Assembly: GCF_013488225.1 (NCBI RefSeq)
Contig: NZ_CP041238.1
Coordinates: 645,501-709,500 of the forward strand
Reading direction: 5' to 3'
Length of the DNA stretch: 64,000 nt
Source of the DNA: Sinorhizobium mexicanum
Lineage (GTDB): Bacteria; Pseudomonadota; Alphaproteobacteria; Rhizobiales; Rhizobiaceae
In this document: positions 25,918 through 35,522 of the stretch, one piece after another
How positions within the stretch are numbered: the first letter of the stretch is position 1
Layout of the letters: each line of letters begins with the position of its first letter
The notes under the pieces: model-generated
The model's database searches: none
What the model was told of the DNA's origin: nothing
The model's input: the letters and a program-made list of their open reading frames with translations, nothing else
Made by a program: the position numbers and the translations under genes

Positions 25918-26862
25918 CTATGCAGGCTTCCGCGCGAGAAAGAGAATTCCCGCGATCGGCTTTCCGGCATCCGTGCGAATGACCGTGCGCTCCGTTGCGA
26001 TCAGCAAAAATCCGCGTTCGGCGCAGAGACCGACGATATAGGGTTCGGAATGCGCGTAGCGCAGCGACGGCCGGAGGGTGAAACCTTCATCCGTTGCAGC
26101 GTCCTCGACCGAAAAGGCGAAGAGACCGCCGTGCGCGAGCAGTCGGTCGGCAATCACGAAGACAGTTTCGAGATTGCCGAGATACATCAACACATCCGCC
26201 GCACTGACGAGATCGGACCTTTCAGGCGGCAAAGCGCCGAACGCGCCCGACTCCTCTGGCGCAAGCGACAGGTCCGCCTGCGCCAGACGGTCGTAGGTCG
26301 CCTTTGCCTCGGCCTTGGCCAGCATGTTGGCGGAGAGGTCGAAGCCTTCGAGATAGTCACAGCGATGGCGGATGCGCTCGCCGAAGAGGCCGGTGCCGCA
26401 GCCGAGGTCGGTGACGTGATGAAAACGGCGGCCGTTGGTCGCTCGGTCGATCAGCGCGGCGAGCTTTTCGGGCACGCTGTAGTCGAGCTTTTCAATGAGC
26501 GCCTTGTCGAAGCGCTCCGCATAGTCGTCGAAGAGGCGTTCGATATAGACGCTCGGCGGCTGCTCGGGCGTTTCGGCCGCGCCGAGAAGGGCGAGTTTCA
26601 GGCCAGCGCCGAAAATGTCCTCCGGAGTGAGCCGCAGCGTGTTGCGGAGTGCCTCGATCGCTGCCTCTTTTCGGCCAGATTTTTCCTCATAGTCCGCCAG
26701 CCGAAACCAGCCGGCTGCCCAGTCGGGCGCGCGTTCGAGAGCCTGGGCCATCAGTTCCGCCGCACTTTGCGGCTCACCGGCTTCGGCGAGCATTTTGGCA
26801 TAGTCGGCGCGGCGATCGGCGATCAGGTCGCCGGAGGAGAGCTGGTTGAGGGTCATCGACAT
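25918..26862 (-). CDS. Class I SAM-dependent methyltransferase with TPR-like N-terminus
   Basis: The product of about 314 residues has an N-terminal helical repeat region (two TPR-like units, A-E-L-M-A-Q-A-L and A-I-E-A-L-R-N-T-L). A methyltransferase domain follows, with motif I D-L-G-C-G-T-G-L-F-G and the acidic ribose-binding loop G-F-D-L-S. Such proteins methylate small molecules or proteins; the substrate is unknown. The ATG at 26862 is chosen over a codon 17 residues earlier because the extension is not conserved-looking. It is divergent from the DUF6460 gene. Confidence 0.83.
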   Translation of the reverse strand: MSMTLNQLSSGDLIADRRADYAKMLAEAGEPQSAAELMAQALERAPDWAAGWFRLADYEEKSGRKEAAIEALRNTLRLTPEDIFGAGLKLALLGAAETPEQPPSVYIERLFDDYAERFDKALIEKLDYSVPEKLAALIDRATNGRRFHHVTDLGCGTGLFGERIRHRCDYLEGFDLSANMLAKAEAKATYDRLAQADLSLAPEESGAFGALPPERSDLVSAADVLMYLGNLETVFVIADRLLAHGGLFAFSVEDAATDEGFTLRPSLRYAHSEPYIVGLCAERGFLLIATERTVIRTDAGKPIAGILFLARKPA

Positions 26863-27008
26863 GACGGCGTGGTTGCGATGGACGCTTCTGACGTCGGCCA
26901 CGATAAAATACAAGCGGAATCTGAAAGACGGGGCAACTCGCTTTCCGTTACGCCTTGCGACCTCGATGACGGCGGCTTATTTGAAGGGAAACAGGAGAAT
27001 TTTCGCCG

Positions 27009-27275
27009 ATGTCGGACGGCCTTAACAAGTTTCTAGGGGACACGCCGCTGCGCGTGCTGGTCAAGCTCGTCGTCGTGTCGATCCTGGTCGGTTTCGTCAT
27101 GACCGTGTTCGACTGGTATCCGGTCGACATCTTTTTTGGGATTCGCAATTTCCTGCTCGACCTGTGGCGTACCGGGTTCGCGGCCCTCGGAAGGGTCGGC
27201 GACTATCTGTTGCTCGGGGCGGCAATCGTCATACCCGCCTTCCTCATTCTTCGTGTTTTGAGCTATCGACGGTAA
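27009..27275 (+). CDS. Small two-helix membrane protein (DUF6460-like)
   Basis: The 88-residue protein has two hydrophobic segments, about residues 16-38 and 62-84, separated by a short amphipathic stretch with F-D-W-Y-P-V-D-I-F. It resembles the DUF6460 family of small rhizobial membrane proteins, of unknown function. It ends two bases before the CAP-domain lipoprotein gene, so the two are very probably one operon. Confidence 0.75.
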   Translation: MSDGLNKFLGDTPLRVLVKLVVVSILVGFVMTVFDWYPVDIFFGIRNFLLDLWRTGFAALGRVGDYLLLGAAIVIPAFLILRVLSYRR

Positions 27276-27277
27276 GC

Positions 27278-27781
27278 ATGCAGTATCAGCAGTTCTTCAT
27301 CCGCAGGCGCGTCCTGTTGCGGGCTGGGGGTTTCCTCTCGCTCGGCATGCTCGCCGGCTGCACGACATCAAACCTCCTGTCTAGCGGCGAAGGCAGCGGA
27401 AGCGACCAGACGACAGCGACGCTCGGCTACGTCAACACGCTCCGGAAGGATCGCGGGCTGACGTCGCTCGTTCACGATCCCGTCGCGTCGGTCGCGGCAT
27501 TGAGCCAGGCGGCGCGCATGGCGCGTGTCGGCAAGATGCAGCACAACATCGGCTGGCGCGACAGTTTCTACGATCGGATGAAGGAGCAGGGCGTCACACT
27601 TCCGGCCGCGGAAAATATCGCCATGGGCCAGGACGATGCGGAGAGTGCCTACGACGCCTGGTTCCATTCTCCGAAGCATCTCGAAAACATGCTCGGCAGC
27701 TACCGTGGCCTCGGTGTTGCGGTGGCGCAGAATTCCGCTTCCGGGAACCGCCCCTATTGGGCCATGGTGCTCTCCGGCTGA
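27278..27781 (+). CDS. CAP-domain (SCP-like) lipoprotein
   Basis: The 167-residue protein begins with R-R-R-V-L-L-R, resembling a twin-arginine signal, then a hydrophobic stretch and the lipobox L-A-G-C with Cys28 as acceptor. The rest is a CAP/SCP domain with N-x-x-R (V-N-T-L-R-K-D-R-G), H-N-I-G-W, A-E-N-I-A-M-G and W-x-x-S-P-x-H motifs. Bacterial CAP proteins are exported and poorly understood; some bind lipids or metal ions. It follows the small membrane protein directly. Confidence 0.88.
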   Translation: MQYQQFFIRRRVLLRAGGFLSLGMLAGCTTSNLLSSGEGSGSDQTTATLGYVNTLRKDRGLTSLVHDPVASVAALSQAARMARVGKMQHNIGWRDSFYDRMKEQGVTLPAAENIAMGQDDAESAYDAWFHSPKHLENMLGSYRGLGVAVAQNSASGNRPYWAMVLSG

Positions 27782-27790
27782 CCTGATTCC

Positions 27791-27890
27791 CTGCTGCATG
27801 TTTCATTAAATCGTAGCCGATTTGAGGAAAAACATGCAGCAATTCAAAGTGCTACAGCGTCCTTTGCGCGTCAGACGCGCGGCGCTGTAG
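27791..27890. repeat. Rhizobial mosaic repeat, family B
   Basis: A full copy: the first stem CTGCTGCATGTTT / AACATGCAGCA surrounds ATTAAATCGTAGCCGATTTG. A linker AATTCAAAGTG follows, then the second stem CTACAGCG / CGCTGTAG around TTTGCGCGTCAGACGCG. It starts nine bases after the CAP-domain gene stop. Confidence 0.9.
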
Positions 27891-27926
27891 TGGGCGGTTC
27901 GGAAGCCACCCGTTAGGAATTCGACG

Positions 27927-29294
27927 ATGGCTGCCACGGAAACCCCCGAACGCGACTCGCATGCTGGCGAAGCCGGCCCTTTCCACGTCACCAATCGGTT
28001 GATCTTCTCGATTGCCCTGCCGATGACGCTGGGGTTCGTGACGACGCCGCTGCTTGGTCTCGTCGACACCGCGGTAGTCGGCCGCCTTGGCCGGGCGGAT
28101 CTGCTGGCCGGGCTCGCGATCGGCGCCGTGATGTTCGACCTGATCTTCACGACCTTCAACTTCCTCCGGGCGTCCACGACCGGCCTCGTGGCGCAGGCCT
28201 ATGGCCGGGGCGACCGCCGCGAACAGCAGGCGGTCTTCTGGCGGTCACTGGTGATCGCGCTTGTCTCGGGCGTCGCCATCGTACTGCTCTCGCCTTTGCT
28301 GTTTGCTGCCGGTCTGTGGCTGATGGCACCCGGTGCCGAGGTCGCAGCGGTCACACGTACCTATTTCTTCTACCGGATCCTGTCCGGGCCGGCGGCGCTC
28401 GCCAATTATGCGATCCTCGGCTTCGTCCTCGGGCGCGGCGAGGGCTCCATCGGCCTGTTGCTGCAGACGCTCATCAACGGGATCAACATGGTGCTTGCCA
28501 TCCTGCTCGGCCTCGTCCTCGGTTGGGGCGTGACTGGCGTCGCGCTGGCGACGGTGACGGGCGAAGTCATCGGCGCACTCGTCGGTTTCGCGATCGTCTA
28601 TGGCCGATTCGACCGGCGCGATGCACCGGACTGGGCTGCGATCTTCGCCCGCGAGCGGCTGAAGCCGCTGTTCGGTCTCAACCGCGACATCATGATCCGC
28701 TCGTTCGTGCTGCTCGCCGCCTTCACGCTGATGACGCGGATCGGCACGGCCTTCGGGCCCGTGACGCTTGCTGCCAACGCCGTACTGATGACGATCTTCC
28801 TGGTGGCCGGATACTATCTCGACGGCCTTGCGAACGCGGCCGAGCAGCTTACCGGACGATCGATCGGTGCCGGATATCGTCCGGCCTTCGATCGCGCTCT
28901 GCGGATGACCGCGCTCTGGTCGCTGGGGCTTGCCGCACTGACGACGCTCGGCTTTCTCGTCTTCGGCGATGACCTAGTCGCCGTGCTGACGACCGCGCCG
29001 GATGTGCGTGCGCTGGCTTATGAGTATATGCCCTGGGCGGCGCTGACGGCGCTGACCGGCACGCTTGCCTTCCTGATGGATGGGGTCTTCATCGGCGCTA
29101 CCTGGTCACGCGATATGCGCAACATGATGCTGGCGGCTTTCATCGGCTATGCAGTCGCGCTCGCTGTGCTGGTCCCGGTCTTCGGCAACCACGGGCTCTG
29201 GGCAGGGCTCAATCTGTTCCTGCTCATGCGCGGGGTTTTCCTGCTGATCCTGGTGCCGCGCCGTGCCGCTCAGGCGTTTCGCGCGGCCCAATAA
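27927..29294 (+). CDS. MATE-family (DinF-like) efflux transporter
   Basis: The 455-residue protein has twelve hydrophobic helices in two halves and resembles the DinF branch of MATE cation-coupled drug/organic-compound exporters. Motifs include P-L-L-G-L-V-D-T-A-V-V-G-R in helix 1-2 and N-F-L-R-A-S-T-T-G-L-V-A-Q-A-Y-G in helix 2. The 3' end overlaps the end of pyrD on the opposite strand by 25 bases. The substrate is unknown. Confidence 0.9.
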   Translation: MAATETPERDSHAGEAGPFHVTNRLIFSIALPMTLGFVTTPLLGLVDTAVVGRLGRADLLAGLAIGAVMFDLIFTTFNFLRASTTGLVAQAYGRGDRREQQAVFWRSLVIALVSGVAIVLLSPLLFAAGLWLMAPGAEVAAVTRTYFFYRILSGPAALANYAILGFVLGRGEGSIGLLLQTLINGINMVLAILLGLVLGWGVTGVALATVTGEVIGALVGFAIVYGRFDRRDAPDWAAIFARERLKPLFGLNRDIMIRSFVLLAAFTLMTRIGTAFGPVTLAANAVLMTIFLVAGYYLDGLANAAEQLTGRSIGAGYRPAFDRALRMTALWSLGLAALTTLGFLVFGDDLVAVLTTAPDVRALAYEYMPWAALTALTGTLAFLMDGVFIGATWSRDMRNMMLAAFIGYAVALAVLVPVFGNHGLWAGLNLFLLMRGVFLLILVPRRAAQAFRAAQ

Positions 29295-30358
29295 TCCAGG
29301 CGGCTATCGCGGATGTCGCGGATCGAGGCAAGCTGCTCGCGATCGCAGAGCTCTGACAGGCCCCGCACGATCCGGCCGGGCAAGCCCGGCCCTTCATAGA
29401 CCATGCAGGAATAGAGCTGGACGAGATCGGCGCCGGCGCGGATCTTCTCCGCCGCGGTGTCCGCCGAGTGGACGCCGCCGACGCCGATGATCGGCAGGGC
29501 AGGGCCGACGCGCTTGCGCATCCGCGCGAGCACGGCCGTCGATTTTCCGAAAAGCGGCCTGCCGGAAAGTCCGCCGGTTTCCTTAGCCTGCCGCTGATCC
29601 TTCAATCCGTCGCGCGCAAGCGTGGTGTTGGAGACGATAAGCCCGTCGAGATCGTGTGCCAGCACTTCTGCCGCGATATCGTCCATCCCTTCTTCGGTGA
29701 GATCGGGGGCGATCTTCAGGAAGACGGGGACTCGTTTGGCGTTTTTCCTTGCTTCCTCGTCGCGGGCCTCAAGCACGGCTGCAAGCAGCGCTGCCAGGCT
29801 TTCGCGCGCCTGGAGGTCGCGAAGGCCGGGCGTGTTCGGCGACGATATGTTGGCCGTGAAATAGCGCGCGACCGGATAGAAGGTGCGGATCCCCGCGACA
29901 TAGTCGCCGATGCGGTCGGCGCTATCCTTGTTGGCGCCGATATTGACGCCGATCAGCGCCTGACGCGAGCAGCCTTGAAGGCGGGCAAGCGCGGCTCCAT
30001 GGCCTTCATTGTTGAAGCCGAGCCGGTTGATGACCGCCTGGTCTTCCACCAGACGGAAGATGCGGGGCTTGTCGTTGCCCGGCTGCGGCCGCGGCGTGAC
30101 CGTGCCGATTTCCGTGAAGCCGAAGCCGATCTTCAGGAGTGCTTCCGGCACTTCCGCATTCTTGTCGTACCCGGCCGCCATGCCGATGGGATTAGGGAAA
30201 GTGAGGCCTGCGATTTCTTGGCTGAGGCGCGGATCGCCAGGCGCCGCGCAACTCGGCACGAGCCCGCTCTTGAGCGCCTTGACCGACATACCATGCGCTG
30301 TTTCCGGATCGAGAAGAAACAGGCCACTGCGCGACAAAAGTTTCAAGGCATCGATCAT
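29270..30358 (-). CDS. pyrD: Quinone-dependent dihydroorotate dehydrogenase
   Basis: The 362-residue membrane-associated class 2 enzyme oxidises dihydroorotate to orotate in pyrimidine synthesis, passing electrons to quinone. It has the amphipathic N-terminal helix (residues 1-25), P-N-P-I-G-M-A-A-G-Y-D-K-N, and the N-I-S-S-P-N-T-P-G-L-R loop bearing the class 2 catalytic serine. Further on are the phosphate-binding G-G-V and G-A-D-L-V-Q-L-Y-S motifs. Its ATG overlaps the stop of the DUF952 gene by four bases, so the two are translationally coupled. Confidence 0.95.
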   Translation of the reverse strand: MIDALKLLSRSGLFLLDPETAHGMSVKALKSGLVPSCAAPGDPRLSQEIAGLTFPNPIGMAAGYDKNAEVPEALLKIGFGFTEIGTVTPRPQPGNDKPRIFRLVEDQAVINRLGFNNEGHGAALARLQGCSRQALIGVNIGANKDSADRIGDYVAGIRTFYPVARYFTANISSPNTPGLRDLQARESLAALLAAVLEARDEEARKNAKRVPVFLKIAPDLTEEGMDDIAAEVLAHDLDGLIVSNTTLARDGLKDQRQAKETGGLSGRPLFGKSTAVLARMRKRVGPALPIIGVGGVHSADTAAEKIRAGADLVQLYSCMVYEGPGLPGRIVRGLSELCDREQLASIRDIRDSRLDYWAARNA

Positions 30359-30702
30359 GGTAGGAGCTCGGGAAAGACGTGAAGGCCGTCGGCACTCAAC
30401 GGCAAGGGCTTCTCCCAGATCACCGCATCGAGCGGGAGCGGCCCGTAGAGATGGGGAAACAGCGCGCCGCCGCGCGAAGGTTCGTAGACGAGCTTGTCGC
30501 CGAGGGCGGCGCCGTCGATGGCGATGAGCAGCAGTCCGTCCTGGCCCTCGAAGTGCCTTGCGGCCGTTTCAGCGACCTGGTCGCCGGTCGAGAAATGGAT
30601 GAAGCCATCGGCCAGGTCGACTGGTGCCCCGGTGAATTGTCCTGCCCGCCGCGCCTCCTGCCATAGAAGTGCCGGAACGATTTTGTATATAGTAGCGTTC
30701 AT
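30355..30702 (-). CDS. DUF952 domain protein
   Basis: The 115-residue protein matches the DUF952 family, with I-Y-K-I at the start, D-G-F-I-H-F-S-T near residue 33, and F-P-H-L-Y-G-P-L in the second half. The family has a fold related to ADP-ribosyltransferase-like domains but no agreed function. The ATG at 30702 is the first plausible start; the frame is open far upstream but that part is the antisense of other genes. It immediately precedes and overlaps pyrD. Confidence 0.87.
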   Translation of the reverse strand: MNATIYKIVPALLWQEARRAGQFTGAPVDLADGFIHFSTGDQVAETAARHFEGQDGLLLIAIDGAALGDKLVYEPSRGGALFPHLYGPLPLDAVIWEKPLPLSADGLHVFPELLP

Positions 30703-30807
30703 GTGCCCGCTTGTCCGTCGTGAAACCCAATCGTGGCCTTGCCGCAAATATTGGCGCTTGTCCACCACGGAAGGCGGATTTCCGCAGCATCCAATGGAGT
30801 GGCTGTC

Positions 30808-31242
30808 ATGAGGAAGGTGGTTGCGGCACTGGCGATGGGGCTGACGCTCGGCTGGGTCGCGTTGGCGCACACGCAGGAAGTGCCTCCGGGGCGCTACAGC
30901 ATGCAGAAGTCGGACACCGGCATCGCGCGGCTCGATACTGAGACGGGCGAGGTTACCCTGTGCCGGGAAAAGGACGGCGAGCTCGTCTGCAGGATGGCGG
31001 CCGATGAGCGGGCGGCCTTCGAGCGGGAGATCGATCTCCTGACCAAACGCGTCGAGGCACTGGAAAAGGCGGTCAAAAGCGGTGAAACTGCGATGAAACC
31101 GGCTCTTCCGAGCGATGAAGAGATTGACCGGACGATGAGCATCATGGAAAGAATGATGCGCAAGTTCATGGAGATCGTGAAGGATCTGGAAGGGAGCGGC
31201 GACGGTTCTACCGATCGTACAGAAGTGCCGCAAAAGACCTGA
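30808..31242 (+). CDS. Secreted hypothetical protein with coiled coil
   Basis: The 144-residue protein starts with a signal peptide (residues 1-22, cleavage near A-H-T-Q). A short region with G-R-Y-S-M-Q and V-T-L-C-R-E-K-D-G-E-L-V-C follows, resembling the small alphaproteobacterial periplasmic proteins that hold two cysteines. After it comes an E/K-rich coiled coil (about residues 66-125). I do not recognise a family. It precedes the response-regulator gene by 87 bases on the same strand. Confidence 0.7.
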   Translation: MRKVVAALAMGLTLGWVALAHTQEVPPGRYSMQKSDTGIARLDTETGEVTLCREKDGELVCRMAADERAAFEREIDLLTKRVEALEKAVKSGETAMKPALPSDEEIDRTMSIMERMMRKFMEIVKDLEGSGDGSTDRTEVPQKT

Positions 31243-31329
31243 CGGCCCCGGCACGAACCATTGAGATGCGACCCGGTGCGTTGGAGGATGCGCGGGGTCC
31301 GGGGCCGACGCTCTTGGGAGGAGCATCCA

Positions 31330-31977
31330 ATGCCGGAAATGACCATCATCATCGCCGATGACCACCCGCTTTTTCGTGGTGCAATGCGCCAGGCGTTGAG
31401 CGGCATGGCCGATGCTCCGGGTATTGTCGAAGCCGGTGATTTCGCAGCCGCCCGCAAGGCTGCGGCGGATTATCCGGATGCCGACCTGATGCTGCTGGAC
31501 CTGACCATGCCTGGCGTCAGCGGTCTTTCGGGCCTGATTGCATTGCGCGCGGAGTTTCCGAGTCTCCCGGTGATGATTGTCTCGGCCCATGACGATCCGG
31601 CGACCATTCATCGTGCGATCGATCTTGGTGCCGCCGGTTTCCTCTCCAAGTCTGCTGGCATCGACGAAATTCGCGACGGCATCTCCAAGGTGATCGCCGG
31701 CGAAGTTTTTGTGCCGGCGGGTTACGACCAGAATCAGGAATATGAGCCCGAAGTGGCCGACCTCCTGCATCGGCTGCAGACGCTGACGCCGCAGCAGTCG
31801 CGCGTGCTCAGCATGCTTGCCGAGGGCCTGCTCAACAAGCAGATCGCCTATGAGCTCGGCGTCTCCGAGGCGACGATCAAGGCCCATGTTTCAGCGATCC
31901 TGCTGAAGCTCAACGTCGACAGTCGCACACAGGCCGTCATTCAATTGTCGAAGATAGGCACGGTCGCGGCGGCTTGA
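31330..31977 (+). CDS. LuxR/NarL-family response regulator
   Basis: The 215-residue protein has a receiver domain (residues 1-120) with the acidic pair D10-D11, phosphoacceptor Asp57 in L-L-D-L-T-M-P-G, and a conserved lysine in S-K-S-A. A C-terminal LuxR helix-turn-helix reads Q-S-R-V-L-S-M-L-A-E-G-L-L-N-K-Q-I-A. The start at 31330 follows GGAGGAGC. It converges with the hybrid histidine kinase gene, 38 bases away; the pairing of a NarL-type regulator with this type of kinase suggests a cognate system. Confidence 0.92.
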   Translation: MPEMTIIIADDHPLFRGAMRQALSGMADAPGIVEAGDFAAARKAAADYPDADLMLLDLTMPGVSGLSGLIALRAEFPSLPVMIVSAHDDPATIHRAIDLGAAGFLSKSAGIDEIRDGISKVIAGEVFVPAGYDQNQEYEPEVADLLHRLQTLTPQQSRVLSMLAEGLLNKQIAYELGVSEATIKAHVSAILLKLNVDSRTQAVIQLSKIGTVAAA

Positions 31978-32015
31978 TTTGGCGATCTGCTGGCTCCTTC
32001 TTTGAAACTGCTTTG

Positions 32016-35000
32016 CTATTCCGCGGCCGCCTTCCCAGCAACGGAGAGCTGGGTCAACCATGCGCGCATGGCCGCCGGACGGACGGGCTTGTTTTGTAGG
32101 GCGACCCCGTCGCGTTCGGCGGCGCCGCGCACCTCCGGCGAGCGGTCGGCCGTCACCAGCAGGGCCGGGATGCTTTCCTCCCAAAGCGCGCGGATGCGGG
32201 CAATCGCTTCGATGCCGGTGCCGTCACCGAGGTGATAGTCGGCGATGATCGCATCCGGTCTTTTCGCCTGATGGCCGCGCCCCATTTCCGAACAGCCGGC
32301 AAGCGATTCCACCGTGGTCACGCTGCAGCCCCACCCCCCAAGCAGTACCGCCATGCCGTCGAGAATCTTCGGCTCATTGTCGATGCAGATGACGCTCAAG
32401 CCGGTCAGGGCGTCATGCGCCTTCGCGGTCGCGACATCTCGCGGTTTGGCGCGTTCGCTGACGCTTGCTTCGAGCGGCACCGTGACCTTGAAGCCCGTGC
32501 CTTTGCCATGCTTCGACTGAAGGCTGACCGGGTGGTTGAGGACGCGCGAGATGCGGTCGACGATTGAGAGGCCGAGGCCGAGCCCGGAGGCCGTCCGCGC
32601 GCCCTCGTCAAGGCGTGCGAACTCCTTGAAGACGGTGCGGAATTTCGAGGGCGGTATGCCGATACCGGAATCGAGCACCTCGATCGTCGCGGCCCGGCCG
32701 CGTCGGCGCACCCCGACCAGCACCTTGCCCTTCAGCGTGTATTTGATGGCGTTCGAGACGAGGTTCTGGACCACCCGCCGCAGGAGGTTCGGATCGCTGC
32801 GCACGACGAGTGATGTCGGCATGACCACGAGTTCGAGACCCTGTGCCCGCGCCATTGGGGCGAAATCCGTCTCGACACGTCGGAGCAGTTCATTGAGCGG
32901 CACCGATTGCAGGCGAGGCTTCATTGCCCCGGTGTCGAGCCGGGAGATATCGAGCACCGCCCCGAGAATGGCCTCCACCGATTCCAATGAGGAATCGATA
33001 TTCTGGACGAGCGTGCTGTCATCGGAATCGCCGAGGCGCTCGACGAGCGATGAGGAATAAAGGCGGGCGGCGTTCAACGGCTGCAGGATGTCATGTCCGG
33101 CGGCGGCGAAGAAGCGTGTCTTGCCGATGTTGGCTTCCTCGGCTGCCGCACGCGCTTCGGCGAGCTCCCGGTTGACCCGTGTCAGTTCGCGCGTCCGTTC
33201 TGTGACGCGCAGTTCCAGCGTCTCGTTGGCTTGTTTCAGCGCCATGTCGGCGGCGACGCGCTGCGTGATGTCGGTATAGGTGGTGACGATGCCCTTGTCC
33301 GGCATCGCATTGGTTCTGACTTCTATGATGCGCTCACCATTGGCGAGCTCGAGCAGGAAGGGCTTGTCTAGCGTCAGGAAGTTGGCGACCAGCGCCTTCT
33401 CCTGGTCCTTGCGGATATCGCCGCGTCTCGTCAGGATCTCGACGATATCGGCGAGCGGGAACCCGACCTGGCCCGCGGCCTCGGGCAGATCGAGCAGTTG
33501 CCTGAAGCGGCGATTCCAGATGATCAGGTTGTTGGCATTGTCGAAGACGGCGATGCCCTGATCCATTTGCGAGAGCGCCGTTTGCAGCATGTCCTGATTG
33601 TATTGCAGGGCCTCGCTCGCCTGATCGAGCAGCCAGGCCGTATCCGACGAGGCATCATCCATCCGCTGCAGGACGAGCGAAAGCACGAGGCGGGCCGAGG
33701 ATGAGCCGATGGCGCTACCGAGCAACTGTTCCGAGAAATGAATGAGCGCCGTGTCGGCGGAGGCATTCTCGTCCAGCCAGCGGCCCGATTGTTGCTCATA
33801 AGTGTGGAACGAGCGCTGCATGCGTTCCTCGCCCATGTAGCGGGCGATCGTGGTCTTGAGGTCGCGCACGGTCACCTTGGTCTTGCGTCCGCGGAACGTT
33901 CTTTCCGTGCGCGAACGGCGGGTGATGAACACGCCGGCCTGGAAGCGCTCCAAGGGTTTTGGGGTCCGGGTCAGCGATGCAAGCACGTAAGTCGTCATGT
34001 TGACGAAAAGGCTTAGCGCTGTGGCGTTGACCAGAGGATCGGCGTCCGGTCCCGAAAAGAGATCCGTGAACGGCAGAAGAAAACTGAGGATGGTCGTCGC
34101 CACGTGCGAATTGTCAGGCCCGCCGAGGCTTGGCAGGAACAGGAGATAGGCCCAGACGAGAAAGCCGCAGACCATTCCGGTGATTGCGCCGCGGGCATTC
34201 GCCTGCCGCCACACGAGGCCGCCGAGAAGCGCGGGCGCCATCTGCGATACGGCGACGAAGGACAGCAGCCCGAGCGACGCGAGGCCTGCGCTGATATCGG
34301 CCGAGCGATAATAGGCATAGCCGAGCAGAAGGACGACGAAGATCGCGGTCCGGCGAATGTTGAGCAGCGTCCCCGCCATGTCCTCCTGCAGTGCGCCACG
34401 CGAGCCGAGCCGCCGGCGCAGGAACACCGGCATGACGATGTCGTTGGAAATCATGATCGACAGCGCCACCGATGCGACGATGACCATGGCTGTTGCGGCT
34501 GAAAAGCCGCCGATGAAAGTCGTCAGCGACAGCAGGGGGACTTCACCGGCAAGCGGCAGCTTCAGCAAGTAGAGGTCTGCGTCGCCGGAGCCCGAGAAGG
34601 TCAGAATGCCTGCGATGGCGATCGGCAGTACGAAGAGGTTGATTGCGATCAGATAAAGCGGAAAGAGAACGCCCGCGGTGCGCAGTTCGGTTTCGGTGCG
34701 GTTCTCGACCACCGTCACATGGAATTGCCGCGGCAGCATGATGACCGCGAAGGCCGAGAGCACGATGAGTAGGATCCACCGCGCCGGCGGCGTGCGGTAT
34801 TCGAGGGCGGCGAGGACCGCAGGACTTTGCTGGGCTTGCGCCCACAGGTTCGCGGGGCCATCGAACAGGACAAAGACGACATAGGCGCCGATCGTCAGCA
34901 TCGCCACGAGCTTCACGACCGATTCCATGGAGATCGCGAGGATCAGACCGTCCTGATGCTCGGTCGCATCCGTATGGCGCGTCCCGAAGACAATTGCGAA

Positions 35001-35522
35001 GCAGGCAAGGAAAAGTGTCACGAGCAGTGGCAGATCGATGAAAGTCTGTCCGGCACCGATGCCATAGTCGCTCGTATTGATCATCGCGGCGACCGAGCTC
35101 GAGACCGCCTTGAGCTGGAGGGCGATGTAGGGAATGGCACCGACCAGTGAGATCAACGCAACGATTGCGGCGACGGCCGGGTTCTTGCCGTAGCGTGCCG
35201 CCATGAAATCGGCGACCGACGTCAGCTTTTCGGTCTTGGCGAGCTGGATGATGCGGCGGACCAGCGGCATGCCGAGCGTGAACATCAGGATCGGCCCGAT
35301 ATAGATGCCGGTGAACTCGAGTCCGCGTTCGGCCGCCAGTCCCACGCCGCCGAAATACGTCCAGGACGTGCAGTAGATCGCGAGGCTGAGCGCATAGACC
35401 AACGGCCTGCCTCTGCTGGCAGCGCTGTTTCTCCTGGCTCGCCGGTCGCCATAGCTTGCGACTGCGAAGAGCAGCAGCAGATAGGCGAAGGCAGAGGCGA
35501 AAATTACAGAACCCGAAAGCAT
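32016..35522 (-). CDS. Hybrid sensor histidine kinase with sodium:solute-symporter-like N-terminus
   Basis: The 1168-residue protein joins three parts. A 12- to 13-helix sodium:solute symporter-like domain fills residues 1 to about 500. A PAS domain (about 650-760) and a coiled coil follow, then a HisKA/HATPase core with His810 in A-A-A-G-H-D-I-L-Q-P-L-N and an N box. A C-terminal receiver has Asp1095 in I-I-A-D-Y-H-L-G-D-G. This is the NahK/ErcS'-type layout. The symporter part may sense or transport the signal compound, which cannot be named. It faces a LuxR-type response regulator at its 3' end. The start at 35522 follows a GAGGAGCGAGGC. Confidence 0.92.
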   Translation of the reverse strand: MLSGSVIFASAFAYLLLLFAVASYGDRRARRNSAASRGRPLVYALSLAIYCTSWTYFGGVGLAAERGLEFTGIYIGPILMFTLGMPLVRRIIQLAKTEKLTSVADFMAARYGKNPAVAAIVALISLVGAIPYIALQLKAVSSSVAAMINTSDYGIGAGQTFIDLPLLVTLFLACFAIVFGTRHTDATEHQDGLILAISMESVVKLVAMLTIGAYVVFVLFDGPANLWAQAQQSPAVLAALEYRTPPARWILLIVLSAFAVIMLPRQFHVTVVENRTETELRTAGVLFPLYLIAINLFVLPIAIAGILTFSGSGDADLYLLKLPLAGEVPLLSLTTFIGGFSAATAMVIVASVALSIMISNDIVMPVFLRRRLGSRGALQEDMAGTLLNIRRTAIFVVLLLGYAYYRSADISAGLASLGLLSFVAVSQMAPALLGGLVWRQANARGAITGMVCGFLVWAYLLFLPSLGGPDNSHVATTILSFLLPFTDLFSGPDADPLVNATALSLFVNMTTYVLASLTRTPKPLERFQAGVFITRRSRTERTFRGRKTKVTVRDLKTTIARYMGEERMQRSFHTYEQQSGRWLDENASADTALIHFSEQLLGSAIGSSSARLVLSLVLQRMDDASSDTAWLLDQASEALQYNQDMLQTALSQMDQGIAVFDNANNLIIWNRRFRQLLDLPEAAGQVGFPLADIVEILTRRGDIRKDQEKALVANFLTLDKPFLLELANGERIIEVRTNAMPDKGIVTTYTDITQRVAADMALKQANETLELRVTERTRELTRVNRELAEARAAAEEANIGKTRFFAAAGHDILQPLNAARLYSSSLVERLGDSDDSTLVQNIDSSLESVEAILGAVLDISRLDTGAMKPRLQSVPLNELLRRVETDFAPMARAQGLELVVMPTSLVVRSDPNLLRRVVQNLVSNAIKYTLKGKVLVGVRRRGRAATIEVLDSGIGIPPSKFRTVFKEFARLDEGARTASGLGLGLSIVDRISRVLNHPVSLQSKHGKGTGFKVTVPLEASVSERAKPRDVATAKAHDALTGLSVICIDNEPKILDGMAVLLGGWGCSVTTVESLAGCSEMGRGHQAKRPDAIIADYHLGDGTGIEAIARIRALWEESIPALLVTADRSPEVRGAAERDGVALQNKPVRPAAMRAWLTQLSVAGKAAAE

